DNA of 64,000 nucleotides from Bacteriovoracaceae bacterium UBA6200 (GCA_002422605.1 DISW01000001.1:377114-441113), one strand, 5' to 3'. Shown: positions 16,486-26,096, numbered from the stretch's first letter. Notes: generated by a model not told the origin, from the letters alone. Translations and numbers: made by a program.

Positions 16486-17624
16486 TTTTTCTTAATTAAG
16501 AAATACTGCTCACCCTGCTCATTCATGTTGTAGGCGGTAAGCTCTGCTTGCGGCCCATAACCAAAATAAAGATCACAGCGGGCATTTCCACGAATGGCCC
16601 CACCAGTGTCTTGAGCAATAAAGAAACGCGAGAACGGCACTTTTACAACTTTACCGCTCCCATCCACGTGAGAAGCTTTTACTGTTTTAACGAAATTAAT
16701 AAATCCAGTCGTTTTATAAATTCGAGAATCAAGGGCCAGAGAGCGCCCTTCTGTTAATGGAATATTATCCAAACCGACAGGTTCTTCATTGGATTCTTTA
16801 AAATAAACATAAGAAGGACATGAATTAAAAATTTCTTCCTCTTTATGAGGATTCTCTTCTAAGTATTTTCTCTGGCCTGGGATACCAGCGTTATTGGCCT
16901 CAAGATAACCTTTCTGAAGCATGTACTTATAAATCATCTGGAAAGAGCGGGTGTTTTTTCCATCATAGCTTAAGTACTTCACTTCCTTTGAGCCATCAGG
17001 ATTAAAGACATTAATTCTTCCGCCCCCTTGGACGTGAAGAAGATAAAGGTCAAAGAAAGATTCTTCCACCCAAAAGATCTCATAACCTTTGCCGGCAAGA
17101 GCTCCACGATAGTCGATATCAACACGAGTATGGTTCTGCTGAGAAGCAATGTCAGGCTTTCTATAAATGGGCCTTTTGAATCTTTCTGTAGGAACACGGG
17201 AGCCATGAAGATCCGGTGAATAGTAAGAAGTAAACTGAGTAGTATTTTTAGAATTCGCTGAACCCTTATTAGGCACAGGTACATAGACTGCGAATTGATC
17301 ATTAACAGCTGCATTAAAACTATTCTGACATTGGACTTCTGAGAAGTTCTTCAAACACTGGCGGGCCTCGGCAGTAAGTGTTCTTAAAAGAAGAAGTGAA
17401 TCCTTCAATACTGATTTGGGATAAGACTTTGTTCCGAATTTAATGGTACCGGTAGGTTTTCTATTATTAAAAACCTTAAGCTGCCTCTCAATGGCAAGAT
17501 CAAGATTTTCAAATGACATATCGTCTGTGAAATTTAAGCTTTGATAAGATCTTCTTGTAGGAGTGACATCGGCCAGGGCCAATTGAGATAAAATGAGAGA
17601 CGTTGCGAGAGTGATCTTCAGCAT
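16482..17624 (-). CDS. mltA: Membrane-bound lytic murein transglycosylase A
   Basis: 380 residues with a signal peptide (about residues 1-18, cleavage after LALA), no lipobox, so probably periplasmic rather than a lipoprotein. The MltA domain includes RGALAGKGYEIFWVEE and VQGGGRI. The C-terminal 3D domain has AQDTGGAIRGNARCDLYFG with the catalytic Asp and its partners. It cleaves the MurNAc-GlcNAc bond of peptidoglycan, forming 1,6-anhydroMurNAc ends, in wall turnover and possibly prey-wall remodelling. A candidate promoter lies at 17660-17689. Confidence 0.93.
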   Translation of the reverse strand: MLKITLATSLILSQLALADVTPTRRSYQSLNFTDDMSFENLDLAIERQLKVFNNRKPTGTIKFGTKSYPKSVLKDSLLLLRTLTAEARQCLKNFSEVQCQNSFNAAVNDQFAVYVPVPNKGSANSKNTTQFTSYYSPDLHGSRVPTERFKRPIYRKPDIASQQNHTRVDIDYRGALAGKGYEIFWVEESFFDLYLLHVQGGGRINVFNPDGSKEVKYLSYDGKNTRSFQMIYKYMLQKGYLEANNAGIPGQRKYLEENPHKEEEIFNSCPSYVYFKESNEEPVGLDNIPLTEGRSLALDSRIYKTTGFINFVKTVKASHVDGSGKVVKVPFSRFFIAQDTGGAIRGNARCDLYFGYGPQAELTAYNMNEQGEQYFLIKKN

Positions 17625-17659
17625 ATGGGTACCGACTTCCTTAAGAATGACTAAGTTTT

Positions 17660-17689
17660 AGGTTAATTTCCTATGACTTTGTCTGTCAA
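17660..17689 (-). promoter_or_regulatory. Candidate sigma-70 promoter for mltA
   Basis: On the minus strand a perfect TTGACA (17684-17689) is followed after 18 nt by TAACCT (17660-17665). The -10 is weak but the position, about 35 nt upstream of the mltA start, is right. Confidence 0.4.
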
Positions 17690-17701
17690 AGGATAATTCT
17701 C

Positions 17702-18238
17702 CTATAAACTCTTACCCATGAAAAGAATCGAAGAATCACAGAATGACTCGGTTGCTTCGAAAGTGAATCCCGCCTTCTGATAAAATTTACGATTTAAAGC
17801 ATCCGTCCCTGTCATGATATGAACACCTACAATATTCAATGACTTGAGTTTCCTCTCCAATGCTTCAATAAGGAGACCGCCAATACCCAATCCTCGTGAC
17901 TCATGATGACAATTTATATGGAGATGGGCCGGATAATGTTTAAAATATTCCTTAAAAATACATAAATGAGGTTGCAATATTTGAAGAGCAACTCCATTAG
18001 AGTTTGGTGCCGCAACGATATAACCCAGGACCTTCTGGTCAACGGCCAGATAAGTCAATTCCGGGTGATGGGACAAATAATGGCCAAGGTATTTCTCAAA
18101 GAAGAGTTCTTTCTCTTTCTCATCTTTAAATTCTTTTTTAGTAGAACTCTCAAAGAAGATCTCCCGCACCTCACTTAGAAGTTTTTTATCCTCTTGAACT
18201 TCAATAAAAGGAACTATAAGCGCTGACATAGATTCCAT
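17702..18238 (-). CDS. GNAT-family N-acetyltransferase
   Basis: 178 residues. The acetyl-CoA binding motif is ESRGLGIGGLLIEALE near residues 112-127, followed by NRKFYQKAGFTFEAT, the usual motif B. The substrate is not predictable. ATG 18238 overlaps the end of the upstream nucleotidyltransferase gene by 25 nt. ATG 18229 (MSALIV), with a GGA element 5 nt before it, is equally possible and still overlaps by 16 nt. Cytoplasmic; cotranscribed with that gene. Confidence 0.85.
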   Translation of the reverse strand: MESMSALIVPFIEVQEDKKLLSEVREIFFESSTKKEFKDEKEKELFFEKYLGHYLSHHPELTYLAVDQKVLGYIVAAPNSNGVALQILQPHLCIFKEYFKHYPAHLHINCHHESRGLGIGGLLIEALERKLKSLNIVGVHIMTGTDALNRKFYQKAGFTFEATESFCDSSILFMGKSL

Positions 18239-19401
18239 ACCTGGTATTTTGCTCTTAGAGGAGGATCAATATGTTTCACATCTTTTGGTGCTTCAAAACG
18301 ATAAAGATGAATCCATTCCGGTAAGTAATCCTCAATCATTTTTAAAAGAGGAAGATCAGGAAATTTCTGGAGTAATTGTTTGGTAGAGAAATACCAATCA
18401 AATAGTTTACCGAAATCTTCCAACACCACCACTTCCTCAAACTCTCCATGAAAGTTCTCAGGCATAATGGTTTGAAAAATACGGGAGCTTTGGGCCCATC
18501 GGGCAAGCCGTCTACCAGAGTCAGAACTCACGCTAAAAAACTGTCTCCAGTTATCGCTGGAGATATCTACCCATTCCAGAGAAACGATCCATGATTCATG
18601 CTTAAGAGGATTCACGATGAGATGTTTTAAATCTTTGAGTTTAGGAAGATCCTTAACATCCAAAGGCAAAGAAAACTCTGAATGGTTTTGAATCTCCCGG
18701 ATGAGACGTTCTAAAAAATCCACCGGTCTTTTGGACTTTTGCATTTCACTCCACAAGTAAGCAGGAGTGATGCCAATGAGTTTCATCTCTTTCAAGACCC
18801 CTTCAAGTTCTGATGAAAAGGTAAAACCAAGTTTTAAAGCAAATCGGTGGGCCCTTAGAAAGCGCACAGGGTCCTTAACAAATTCCTTTCCAACTGGATG
18901 GAGCACTTTTCCATTCAGATGCTTTAGACCTTCTGAAGGATCTAAAAATTCCATCTCTTTTTTTGATTTGATTCGGATCCCCATCGCATTAATGGTAAAA
19001 TCCCTTCTCTGAATGGCCTTTTCAAAAGGCATTTTCAAATCAAACTCGGCAGTAAAATTTGAATGATGATACTTATCTTCAAAAAAAGTTTCAGTTCGAG
19101 GTGGAGAAAATTCAAACTGATAATCCCCCACCTCAACCCGGATGATCTCATAAGGCAGAGAAGTCATCTTTCCAAAACGGGTTAAGGACTTCCCTAATTC
19201 TTTCCAATCATTTTTATTGAAGGGAATGGTTTCATGGGATAACTCAATATCCCAATCCTTCCCAAGAATACCTGTTAAAAGAAAATCTCGAACACTGCCA
19301 CCCACAAGAGTTGGTGTATAACCAAAGCGGGTCAATTCCTCGAGCAGCGAAAAGAAAGAAGAAGGAATCTCTGAAGCAAATTTTTTTTGATCAAATTGCA
19401 C
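18214..19401 (-). CDS. CCA tRNA nucleotidyltransferase / poly(A) polymerase family protein
   Basis: 395 residues from a GTG start preceded by AGGA. The class II nucleotidyltransferase head has LVGGSVRDFLLTG (about 34-46), KDWDIEL with the catalytic Asp pair, RRDFTINAMGI (142-152) and the flexible-loop DPSEGLKHLNGK. KDPVRFLRAHRFA follows as the nucleotide-selection helix. The C-terminal 170 residues are divergent and no HD domain is visible. It adds CCA to tRNA 3' ends or A-tails to RNA; the two activities cannot be separated by eye, and a split A-adding or CC-adding enzyme is possible. Confidence 0.85.
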   Translation of the reverse strand: MQFDQKKFASEIPSSFFSLLEELTRFGYTPTLVGGSVRDFLLTGILGKDWDIELSHETIPFNKNDWKELGKSLTRFGKMTSLPYEIIRVEVGDYQFEFSPPRTETFFEDKYHHSNFTAEFDLKMPFEKAIQRRDFTINAMGIRIKSKKEMEFLDPSEGLKHLNGKVLHPVGKEFVKDPVRFLRAHRFALKLGFTFSSELEGVLKEMKLIGITPAYLWSEMQKSKRPVDFLERLIREIQNHSEFSLPLDVKDLPKLKDLKHLIVNPLKHESWIVSLEWVDISSDNWRQFFSVSSDSGRRLARWAQSSRIFQTIMPENFHGEFEEVVVLEDFGKLFDWYFSTKQLLQKFPDLPLLKMIEDYLPEWIHLYRFEAPKDVKHIDPPLRAKYQVWNLCQRL

Positions 19402-19433
19402 TAAGGAGTCCTGGTTTTAGTGTCCTGAATAGC

Positions 19434-20324
19434 TTACAGATCTTTTACGGCCTCGAGAAGGAACTTATAAAGTTCTTTAATTTTGTAACTCCCAGCTTCA
19501 TCTGCGTGAAAGGCAAAAGAAACCTTATTACTGAAAACCTCAAACTCCTTACCGACAGTTCTAAGCTGTAATTTAATCTGAGAACGCTTAAGAACGTGAG
19601 TCGGCACCACCGCTACCCCTAACCCTTCATTAACGGCTTGAAGCATCTGGCCAAAAGAATTCACTACTAAACGGGGCTTAATATTTCTTGGAACGACTCC
19701 ATACTTCCCACGACACCAACGATAGAAGTTGGGATCATTATTTTCATAGAAGATAATGGGCATATTAAGAATATCTTTAAGCTCCGTCTCTTTGGTAATA
19801 TTAAAAGACTCTGAGAACACAAGGGTTGTGTATTCAGAGTGAAGTTCAAGTTTATCAGCAAAGGCCGGAACCAGATGGTCTGGCATAATCAGACAATCAA
19901 CATCATGCTGCTCAAATTTCTTAATAATGGTTTCGGGGAAATCCATCGAAAGACGAACTTCTAATTCAGGATAAGTCGCGAGAAAATCCAACATACGGCT
20001 GGAAAGCCAGGTTTTCCCTAGTCCATAGAGAGAACCCACATGGAGCTTGCCCTTAATTTCATTATTCTCTAAATGAATCTGCTCGATCGTTTCTTCAATT
20101 CTTCTAACATACTGCTTAGCAACTTTCGCCAAGCGAAGTCCTCGATCAGTCAGATTCACCGACTTCCCCTGACGGGTAATGACTGGAAAGCCCAGCTTGT
20201 TCTCGAGGTTCTTTAGGGTTTGAGAGACAGCACTTTGAGTAATGTTAAGTTCTTCAGCGGCCTTTGAAATATTCTCGTTCTGAGAAAGGGCTATGAGAAC
20301 CTGAAGCATGGATGTTTCTAGCAT
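19434..20324 (-). CDS. LysR-family transcriptional regulator
   Basis: 296 residues from ATG 20324, which has an AAGGTG site 6-7 nt upstream; the GTG at 20333 lacks one. The winged-helix domain fills about residues 1-60 (ISKAAEELNITQSAVSQTLKNLENKLG, given here as a position rather than a claim of target), then a linker helix and the periplasmic-binding-like effector domain. Effector and targets are unknown. It is not divergent from a metabolic gene as many LysR genes are. It sits between the fusA terminator and the nucleotidyltransferase gene. Confidence 0.92.
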   Translation of the reverse strand: MLETSMLQVLIALSQNENISKAAEELNITQSAVSQTLKNLENKLGFPVITRQGKSVNLTDRGLRLAKVAKQYVRRIEETIEQIHLENNEIKGKLHVGSLYGLGKTWLSSRMLDFLATYPELEVRLSMDFPETIIKKFEQHDVDCLIMPDHLVPAFADKLELHSEYTTLVFSESFNITKETELKDILNMPIIFYENNDPNFYRWCRGKYGVVPRNIKPRLVVNSFGQMLQAVNEGLGVAVVPTHVLKRSQIKLQLRTVGKEFEVFSNKVSFAFHADEAGSYKIKELYKFLLEAVKDL

Positions 20325-20404
20325 GAGTTTCACCTTATAATATATATAAGTAAAACTAATATGTTTTCATGAGGAAGTAAATGAGGAATTTTTAATCAGG
20401 TGAT

Positions 20405-20431
20405 AAAAAAAGGCCGGGAAAAATCCCGGCC
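20405..20431 (-). terminator. Intrinsic terminator of fusA
   Basis: GGCCGGGA (20412-20419), loop AAAA, TCCCGGCC (20424-20431): a perfect 8-bp GC-rich stem followed on the minus strand by seven Us (20405-20411), 28 nt past the fusA stop. Confidence 0.92.
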
Positions 20432-20458
20432 CTCTTAAAATTCTTTATTTCAAAAATC

Positions 20459-22630
20459 TTACTCAGCACGCTCGTTAAGCTTGTCTTTACGAGCTGCCAT
20501 AACTTTCTCTTGAACGTGAGAAGGACAGTTCTCGTATTTAGCAAATTCCATCGAGTAACCAGCTTTACCAGCTGTACCTGAACGAAGAACTGTTGCATAA
20601 CCGAACATTTCAGAAAGAGGAACGTGAGCATTAATGATCGCGTCTCCAGTTTCAGTGTTTTCAGATCCAAGAATAACACCACGACGAGAAGATAAATCTC
20701 CGATTACGAAACCTTGGTAATCTTGTGGAGTTTCTACTTCAACTTTCATGATTGGCTCAAGAATGATTGGATTTGCACTCTTAATAGCTTCTCTCATTGC
20801 CATACGAGCAGCAATACGGAACGCCATATCAGATGAATCTACATCATGGTACTGACCATCTTGAAGGTAAGCTTCAACATCAATCACTGGGAACGCTGCA
20901 AGAGGTCCCTTGTTCATAACGTCGTTGAAACCTTTATCACATGAAGGGATGAATTCGTTTGGAATTACACCACCCTTAATTTCGTTAACAAAACGGAAAA
21001 CTTGGTCTTCACGTTCTTTTCTATCAGCAGCAAGCGGCTTAATAACTCCGGCAACTTTTGCAAATTGACCAGAACCACCGGTTTGCTTCTTGTGAGTGTA
21101 TTCAAACTTAGCTTCGCCACGAATTGTTTCACGGTAGTTAACTTGTGGAGCACCAACTTCAACTTCAGCTTTGTACTCACGCTTAAGACGCTCAACATAG
21201 ATTTCAAGGTGAAGCTCACCCATACCAGCGATACGAGTTTCGCCAGACTCTTCATCTGTGAAAAGGTGGAAAGTAGGATCTTCTTTAATGAAGCGCTGAA
21301 GACCTTTAGACATACGAGCTTGTGCTTCTTTATCTTTCGCTTTGATTGAAAGCTCGATAACTGGAATCGGCACGTGCATTCCTTCGCAAGAAAGATGCTC
21401 AACGTTTCCTGTTTCAGCAACAAATGTATCCCCTGAAGCACAGTCAACACCAATCATGGCAATGATGTCACCAGCAGAAGCTGAATCAATATTTTCTCTG
21501 TCGTTAGAGTTCATGCGAACGATACGACCGATACGAACTCTTTTCTTAGTACGAGTATTGATTAAAGTTTCACCTTTATTCAAAGTACCTTGGTAAATAC
21601 GAGTATAAGTCAACTGACCGAACTGCTCATCAGTGATTTTGAAGGCCATACAAACAAGTGGCTTATCAAATTCAGGAAGAAGTTCAACTTTCTCACCAGT
21701 GGTTGAATCAATAGCTTTTGATTTTTCACAAGTAAGTGGAGAAGGTAAATAACGAGCAACAGCGTTAAGAATAAGCTGAATACCTTTGTTCTTGAAAGAA
21801 GAACCCATGAAAACTGGAGTGAAAGCAAGCGACTGAACACCTTTTTTAACAGCAGTATGGATTTGTTCTTCAGAAACTTCGTTACCATCAAGGATAGCTT
21901 CCATCATAGCGTCGTCGAAAGCCGAAACAACATCGAGCATTTCTTCGCGGGCCTTAGAAGCCTGGTCTTGTAGTTCAGAAGGAATGGCTTCTTCACGAAC
22001 GATTTCGCCATTGTCGCCGTCAAAGTAGTAAGCTTTCATCGTGACCAGATCAACCACACCTTTGAAGTTCTCTTCGTTTCCAATAGGAATCTGCATAAGA
22101 ACTGCGTTGTGATTTAGTTTTTCACGAAGGGCCTTAACACCGTTATAAGGGTTAGCACCCATACGGTCCATTTTATTTAGGTAAGCGATACGTGGAACAC
22201 GGTAACGCTTCATCTGACGGTCAACTGTAATAGACTGAGACTGAACACCAGCAACAGAACAAAGAACTAGAATCGCACCATCAAGAACTCGAAGAGAGCG
22301 TTCAACTTCAACTGTGAAGTCCACGTGTCCCGGAGTATCGATAAGGTTTACCTTGATTGATTTACCGTCGCCTTCAGCATAAGTGATACCTTTTTTGTCG
22401 ATACCTTGCCATTCAACAGTCGTAGCTGCCGAAGTAATAGTGATACCTTTTTCACGCTCAAGGTCCATGTGATCCATGGTTGCCCCTGCGCCGCCGCCTT
22501 TAACGTCTTCGATTTTGTGAATCTTAGAACAGTAAAAAAGGATACGCTCTGATGTGGTAGTTTTACCTGAGTCAATGTGGGCCGAGATACCAATGTTTCT
22601 GGTTTTGGCCAAGTTCTTGTCAATACTCAT
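20459..22630 (-). CDS. fusA: Translation elongation factor G
   Basis: 723 residues. GTPase motifs are AHIDSGKTT (G1, about 17-25), GITITSAATT (switch I), DTPGHVDF (G3) and NKMDRMGAN (G4). Domains II-V follow with the conserved AGKAGYSMEF end. Ribosomal translocase and recycling factor, cytoplasmic. Here it is monocistronic, with a near-consensus promoter and a strong terminator, and not in a str operon with rpsL, rpsG and tuf. That could mean it is one of two fusA copies or that the operon has been split. Confidence 0.98.
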   Translation of the reverse strand: MSIDKNLAKTRNIGISAHIDSGKTTTSERILFYCSKIHKIEDVKGGGAGATMDHMDLEREKGITITSAATTVEWQGIDKKGITYAEGDGKSIKVNLIDTPGHVDFTVEVERSLRVLDGAILVLCSVAGVQSQSITVDRQMKRYRVPRIAYLNKMDRMGANPYNGVKALREKLNHNAVLMQIPIGNEENFKGVVDLVTMKAYYFDGDNGEIVREEAIPSELQDQASKAREEMLDVVSAFDDAMMEAILDGNEVSEEQIHTAVKKGVQSLAFTPVFMGSSFKNKGIQLILNAVARYLPSPLTCEKSKAIDSTTGEKVELLPEFDKPLVCMAFKITDEQFGQLTYTRIYQGTLNKGETLINTRTKKRVRIGRIVRMNSNDRENIDSASAGDIIAMIGVDCASGDTFVAETGNVEHLSCEGMHVPIPVIELSIKAKDKEAQARMSKGLQRFIKEDPTFHLFTDEESGETRIAGMGELHLEIYVERLKREYKAEVEVGAPQVNYRETIRGEAKFEYTHKKQTGGSGQFAKVAGVIKPLAADRKEREDQVFRFVNEIKGGVIPNEFIPSCDKGFNDVMNKGPLAAFPVIDVEAYLQDGQYHDVDSSDMAFRIAARMAMREAIKSANPIILEPIMKVEVETPQDYQGFVIGDLSSRRGVILGSENTETGDAIINAHVPLSEMFGYATVLRSGTAGKAGYSMEFAKYENCPSHVQEKVMAARKDKLNERAE

Positions 22631-22679
22631 CTGTACTCCAAAATGGTGTTAGAAGTGTCTAAAATTTTTTTAAGCCTGC

Positions 22680-22709
22680 ATCATAAAGAAGGACCTGGCT
22701 TTATGTCAA
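22680..22709 (-). promoter_or_regulatory. Sigma-70 promoter of fusA
   Basis: On the minus strand TTGACA (22704-22709, perfect -35), an 18-nt spacer and TATGAT (22680-22685, 5 of 6 in the -10), about 50 nt upstream of the EF-G start. The best promoter in the window. Confidence 0.8.
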
Positions 22710-22777
22710 TTTTTTTCCATGCTTAGAAGAGCTTTTTGCTTATTGCCAAACCCTGAATTTTGAAGGAAATTCCCTTA

Positions 22778-23410
22778 ATGAGCAGTAAGAAAGATCTTGA
22801 TAAATCAACCCTCTACGAAGCCGTAAAAACCATCGTGGAGTCTCCGGCCAAACACATTCACCTCGACCAACAAAAGCTTTTTACCCTTTTCAGTATCGCT
22901 TTTCAGTACATTCTGTTTAAGTCCACTAAAAATCCTGGTCACTACATCATCCGCATTGAAGATTCTATGTTAGCGGAAAAACTGGCCCGTAAGGCCAAAG
23001 ATGAGACGACCCGAAAATTTATGAATCGCTTAATCATTCCGAGACGCCTGGCCTATGGAAATTCTACTTTCCATCTGGATTATTTCCCTCTGGCCACCTG
23101 GGGAGTAACCAAAGACCTTCCCCAAGAGAAGATCCAGGGTGCCATCATTGTTAAGAATACATCCCATAATCCTCTCATTGATGAATCCGATTTCAGGCAT
23201 GTCAGTGATGACGATCAGGCAATATCACTTTTTGGTGAGCATTATTATCTGAGTACTCTCATGGACATTTCCCCACGGACAATAACCATTGCTTTTGAGG
23301 AAGAATTTGAAGGATTAGAGTCAATCCAATTCGACTTTATTGAAGAGAAGTCGGAGCGAATGGTTGATGGTGTGATGATTTCAAGTGACGTGCATTTTGA
23401 AGAGGATTAA
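22778..23410 (+). CDS. Conserved hypothetical protein, cytoplasmic
   Basis: 210 residues from ATG 22778, with a GAAGGAAA site 8 nt upstream; a TTG at 22760 in the same frame is less likely. There is no signal peptide, membrane segment or motif I recognise. The protein is mixed alpha/beta by eye, with acidic stretches (ESDFRHVSDDDQ; AFEEEFEGLE) and an acidic C-terminus (HFEED). Divergent from fusA, convergent with the MORN-type gene, and with no obvious functional context. I cannot assign a role. Confidence 0.75.
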   Translation: MSSKKDLDKSTLYEAVKTIVESPAKHIHLDQQKLFTLFSIAFQYILFKSTKNPGHYIIRIEDSMLAEKLARKAKDETTRKFMNRLIIPRRLAYGNSTFHLDYFPLATWGVTKDLPQEKIQGAIIVKNTSHNPLIDESDFRHVSDDDQAISLFGEHYYLSTLMDISPRTITIAFEEEFEGLESIQFDFIEEKSERMVDGVMISSDVHFEED

Positions 23411-23418
23411 TTCTACTT

Positions 23419-24192
23419 CTAAGAAACTTTCACACCTTCATTATATTCAGTTTCTGTGAGTTCCCCACTGCGAGACCATTCTTTCCAAAGACCATTTTTC
23501 AAATCACCGCGGTATTTACCCTGGGCCTTGATGTTTCCATTACTATAATAAAAAACCCAGACGTTGTTTTTCAGGCCATCGATGTAATCACCTTCTGCCA
23601 AGATAGAACCAGTCTCATAATTATGCCGCCAGAATCCTGTTCTTTTCCCTTTTATGTACTCTCCTTCAGCAGCAACAATACCTGTATCGAATGAAATTTT
23701 CTGAACTCCGTCTTTATAAACTTTGGGGTAATAAAGTTCCTGGGGAGGTAAATTCCATGGGAAGCCGTAGATTCTCTCCTCAGTTTGGAGTTTACGTACG
23801 AGTTTTAAGATATAGTAGCGTGCCCCCTCTCTTTCCAGAGAGGTAACTTCCTTGATGAATGAAAGCTCATCCTTCAACCGGCTTAAAAGCCGAGGGATAA
23901 CGGTTTCAAGTTCAAGCAGTTTATCTTGGGGGAAGTCAAAAACGCATTTGGCAAATAAAGGAAGAATTTGATCTTGATTAGTTAAAACTTTTTCTATGTC
24001 TTCAGTGCTTATTTGAAGAAAATCATCGAAAGTTTTGATGTTCTTCATGATCCAATTCATATAAATCGGGTCTTCTAAAACACCTGCTGTAAAAATCTGA
24101 CCGCGCTTGGCACCGCCAGTAGTTTCCATATTAATAACAAAATCTTTAAAGCCATCAATTTGACGACGTTTGATACGATCTAGCATTCCCAT
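23419..24192 (-). CDS. MORN-variant (YwqK-like) repeat protein
   Basis: 257 residues. Residues about 1-165 form a helical N-terminal part without a known motif. The C-terminal 80 residues contain at least three 22-24-residue repeats of the type GEYIKGKRTGFWRHNYETGS, GDYIDGLKNNVWVFYYSNGN and GKYRGDLKNGLWKEW, the MORN/YwqK pattern. Such repeats form a beta-sheet ribbon used for protein or membrane binding; no enzyme activity is implied. No signal peptide is seen. It follows the desulfurase gene after about 50 nt on the same strand. Confidence 0.75.
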   Translation of the reverse strand: MGMLDRIKRRQIDGFKDFVINMETTGGAKRGQIFTAGVLEDPIYMNWIMKNIKTFDDFLQISTEDIEKVLTNQDQILPLFAKCVFDFPQDKLLELETVIPRLLSRLKDELSFIKEVTSLEREGARYYILKLVRKLQTEERIYGFPWNLPPQELYYPKVYKDGVQKISFDTGIVAAEGEYIKGKRTGFWRHNYETGSILAEGDYIDGLKNNVWVFYYSNGNIKAQGKYRGDLKNGLWKEWSRSGELTETEYNEGVKVS

Positions 24193-24243
24193 GGGCGAAA
24201 TTATAGACCCATTCTGACTCTAAGCTATAAAAAAAATTTTTTC

Positions 24244-25413
24244 CTACTTTGAGCTACGTAATCTATTAAAAACAAGCTTCATACGCTCTTGTATTTTGTT
24301 AAGATGTTCTTTATCCATTTCCAATGGCATAGATAAACGTAAACCATTCTTGGCAGAAGCTTTTAACCCTAATTGCAGAAGTACGGCACTCTCTTTGGCG
24401 GCCCCACTTGAACAGGCAGACCCCGCACTTATCTCAAGTCCATTAATATCAAAGAGGGCCAAAGCGATATCACTGGTGAGATTGTATAAATAAAAATAGA
24501 CGGTATTGCTGCAAACAGAAGAGTCATCAATAACTGCCCCCAAATCTTGTAGCTCCTGACTCATAAAATCGACCAATTCTTTTCTTTTTACAGAGTTATT
24601 GGCCACATTAATTTTTAGCAAGTCTTTAAGGGCCAGAAAGATGGAATACACCCCTTGAACATTTTCAGTGCCGGACCGGAAATTACTTTGTTGTCCACCA
24701 CCGGTTAAAAGTGGATAAAAATCAAAATTGTTCTTAAAAAAAGAAAAACCAATTCCTTTCAATGCCCCAAATTTGTGAGCTGAAAATGTCCAAATATCTC
24801 CCTCTGCCAGCCCCTGCCAGTCAGGAATTTTTCCCGGTGCTTGAACAGCATCAATATGTAAATAAAGGTCGGAAATAGACTTAAATTTAGAAAGTTCTTC
24901 CAGAGGTGAAACCTGCCCTGTTTCATTATGTACCCATAAGTGGTGGTACAAAATAATAAGATCAGGGTCAGAGGCTTTGAGTTTCTGTAATTCTAGAAGA
25001 TTCTCTTGATGCTGATAGTGAAGTTTTTGATCTCTTTTAAGCTCAAAAAATTTTACATGAGGGCCAAAATATTGAGAGGCAAGAGAAACTGATACCGGAT
25101 GATCAACTGCTGAAGTGCAAATGAGGAGATTTTTATTCGCCAAACGAGACATTTCAGCAAAAGAAGCAGCAAAAGTACGAATTCCTTCTGTCGCTCCAGA
25201 ATGGAAAAATAATCTTGTCTCTTTCTCGTTTAGAGAAAAGGTCTTATAAAGGGCCGTCTTTGATTCATTAATGATCTTTCGTGAAGCCTTTCCATCGGAA
25301 TGCTGGCTGGATGGATTAGCAAAAAAAACCTCACCCTTTCTCAACCAGTCGAGGACTGATCGGGAAAGGGGTGAGGTCGCATTATAATCGAGGTAGAGAC
25401 GTTCGAGGGCCAC
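24244..25413 (-). CDS. Cysteine desulfurase-like PLP enzyme (NifS/IscS class)
   Basis: 389 residues from a GTG start. Fold type I aminotransferase class V features are YLDYNATSPLS at the start, FHSGATEG (PLP phosphate loop), HIDAVQAPG, TFSAHKFGALKG with the PLP lysine and, near the C-terminus, ISAGSACSSGA with the catalytic Cys of class I desulfurases. It would release sulphur from cysteine for Fe-S or tRNA thiolation. It lies 15 nt after the IscR-like regulator, but iscU, hscAB and fdx are not here. Divergence from IscS is noticeable, so it may serve a dedicated pathway. Confidence 0.85.
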   Translation of the reverse strand: MALERLYLDYNATSPLSRSVLDWLRKGEVFFANPSSQHSDGKASRKIINESKTALYKTFSLNEKETRLFFHSGATEGIRTFAASFAEMSRLANKNLLICTSAVDHPVSVSLASQYFGPHVKFFELKRDQKLHYQHQENLLELQKLKASDPDLIILYHHLWVHNETGQVSPLEELSKFKSISDLYLHIDAVQAPGKIPDWQGLAEGDIWTFSAHKFGALKGIGFSFFKNNFDFYPLLTGGGQQSNFRSGTENVQGVYSIFLALKDLLKINVANNSVKRKELVDFMSQELQDLGAVIDDSSVCSNTVYFYLYNLTSDIALALFDINGLEISAGSACSSGAAKESAVLLQLGLKASAKNGLRLSMPLEMDKEHLNKIQERMKLVFNRLRSSK

Positions 25414-25428
25414 TTATTCCGTACACTA

Positions 25429-25968
25429 TTATTGGTTCATTTCCCCAATATTAGCGCGAATAGTAGACTCTGTCCCGCCAGTTTGTTCAGCAGCTGCTGA
25501 ATAAGCGGCACCAGCACCTTTACGGGCCAAATCACCTAGAGTCGTAGTAGCAAGGTAGTCTTGCATGATTGTACCCAGGTTTTCGAAATAAGTTTTAGTC
25601 AGGTTGAATTCTTTTGTATCAACAACTGCATTGATGTCATTACCAGACTCATCTTTCATAACTTCAATACCAGAGCTTGGTACAGCTAGAATGTCACGAG
25701 CAGGGTTAATGTTTTCGCCTACACAATCCAAAACGTCTTTAATCGAAATTTCATCTTGTGAACGAGAGAGAACGTATCCGCCGCCTGGACCACGAACTGA
25801 CTTAACTACTTTACCTGTGCGAAGCTTTCTGAAAAGCTGCTCAAGATAGTGTAAAGAGATTGATTGTCTTGTTGAGATTTCTTGTAGTCTTACTGGGTTT
25901 CCATTTGAGTGGAAAGTAAGGTCAAGCATAGCTCGGACTGCGTAACGGCCTTTAGATGTTAGTCTCAT
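25429..25968 (-). CDS. iscR: Rrf2-family regulator, IscR-like but without the cluster cysteines
   Basis: 179 residues from ATG 25968 (GGAGGA site); a longer frame to 25989 is unlikely. The winged helix is very IscR-like: MRLTSKGRYAVRAMLDL, then ISLHYLEQLFRKLR and VRGPGGGY. In IscR three cysteines (92, 98, 104 in E. coli) and a His bind 2Fe-2S. Here the segment after ILDCVGENINPARD has none: position 92 is Asp, and the only nearby Cys is Cys82. It may act as a cluster-free regulator or bind another ligand. It sits upstream of the desulfurase as iscR usually does, with a promoter and palindrome in its 5' region. Confidence 0.88.
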   Translation of the reverse strand: MRLTSKGRYAVRAMLDLTFHSNGNPVRLQEISTRQSISLHYLEQLFRKLRTGKVVKSVRGPGGGYVLSRSQDEISIKDVLDCVGENINPARDILAVPSSGIEVMKDESGNDINAVVDTKEFNLTKTYFENLGTIMQDYLATTTLGDLARKGAGAAYSAAAEQTGGTESTIRANIGEMNQ

Positions 25969-26010
25969 TGTCTTCCTCCATAAATCCAAAAAAGTTGGTA
26001 AGTTTTTGAT

Positions 26011-26038
26011 CGGGTTACGAAACCATCCTTGTTACCCG
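26011..26038. promoter_or_regulatory. Inverted repeat in the iscR-like leader
   Basis: CGGGTTAC (26011-26018) and GTTACCCG (26031-26038) are inverted with 7 of 8 matches and a 12-nt spacer, about 45-70 nt upstream of the start codon and downstream of the predicted promoter. It could be an autoregulatory operator or an RNA hairpin. It does not resemble the E. coli IscR type 1 site. Confidence 0.4.
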
Positions 26039-26096
26039 TGAGATTTTCACCTGAAATGTTTATCCATTAACAATCCAGACTAAATATCTCCTAAAT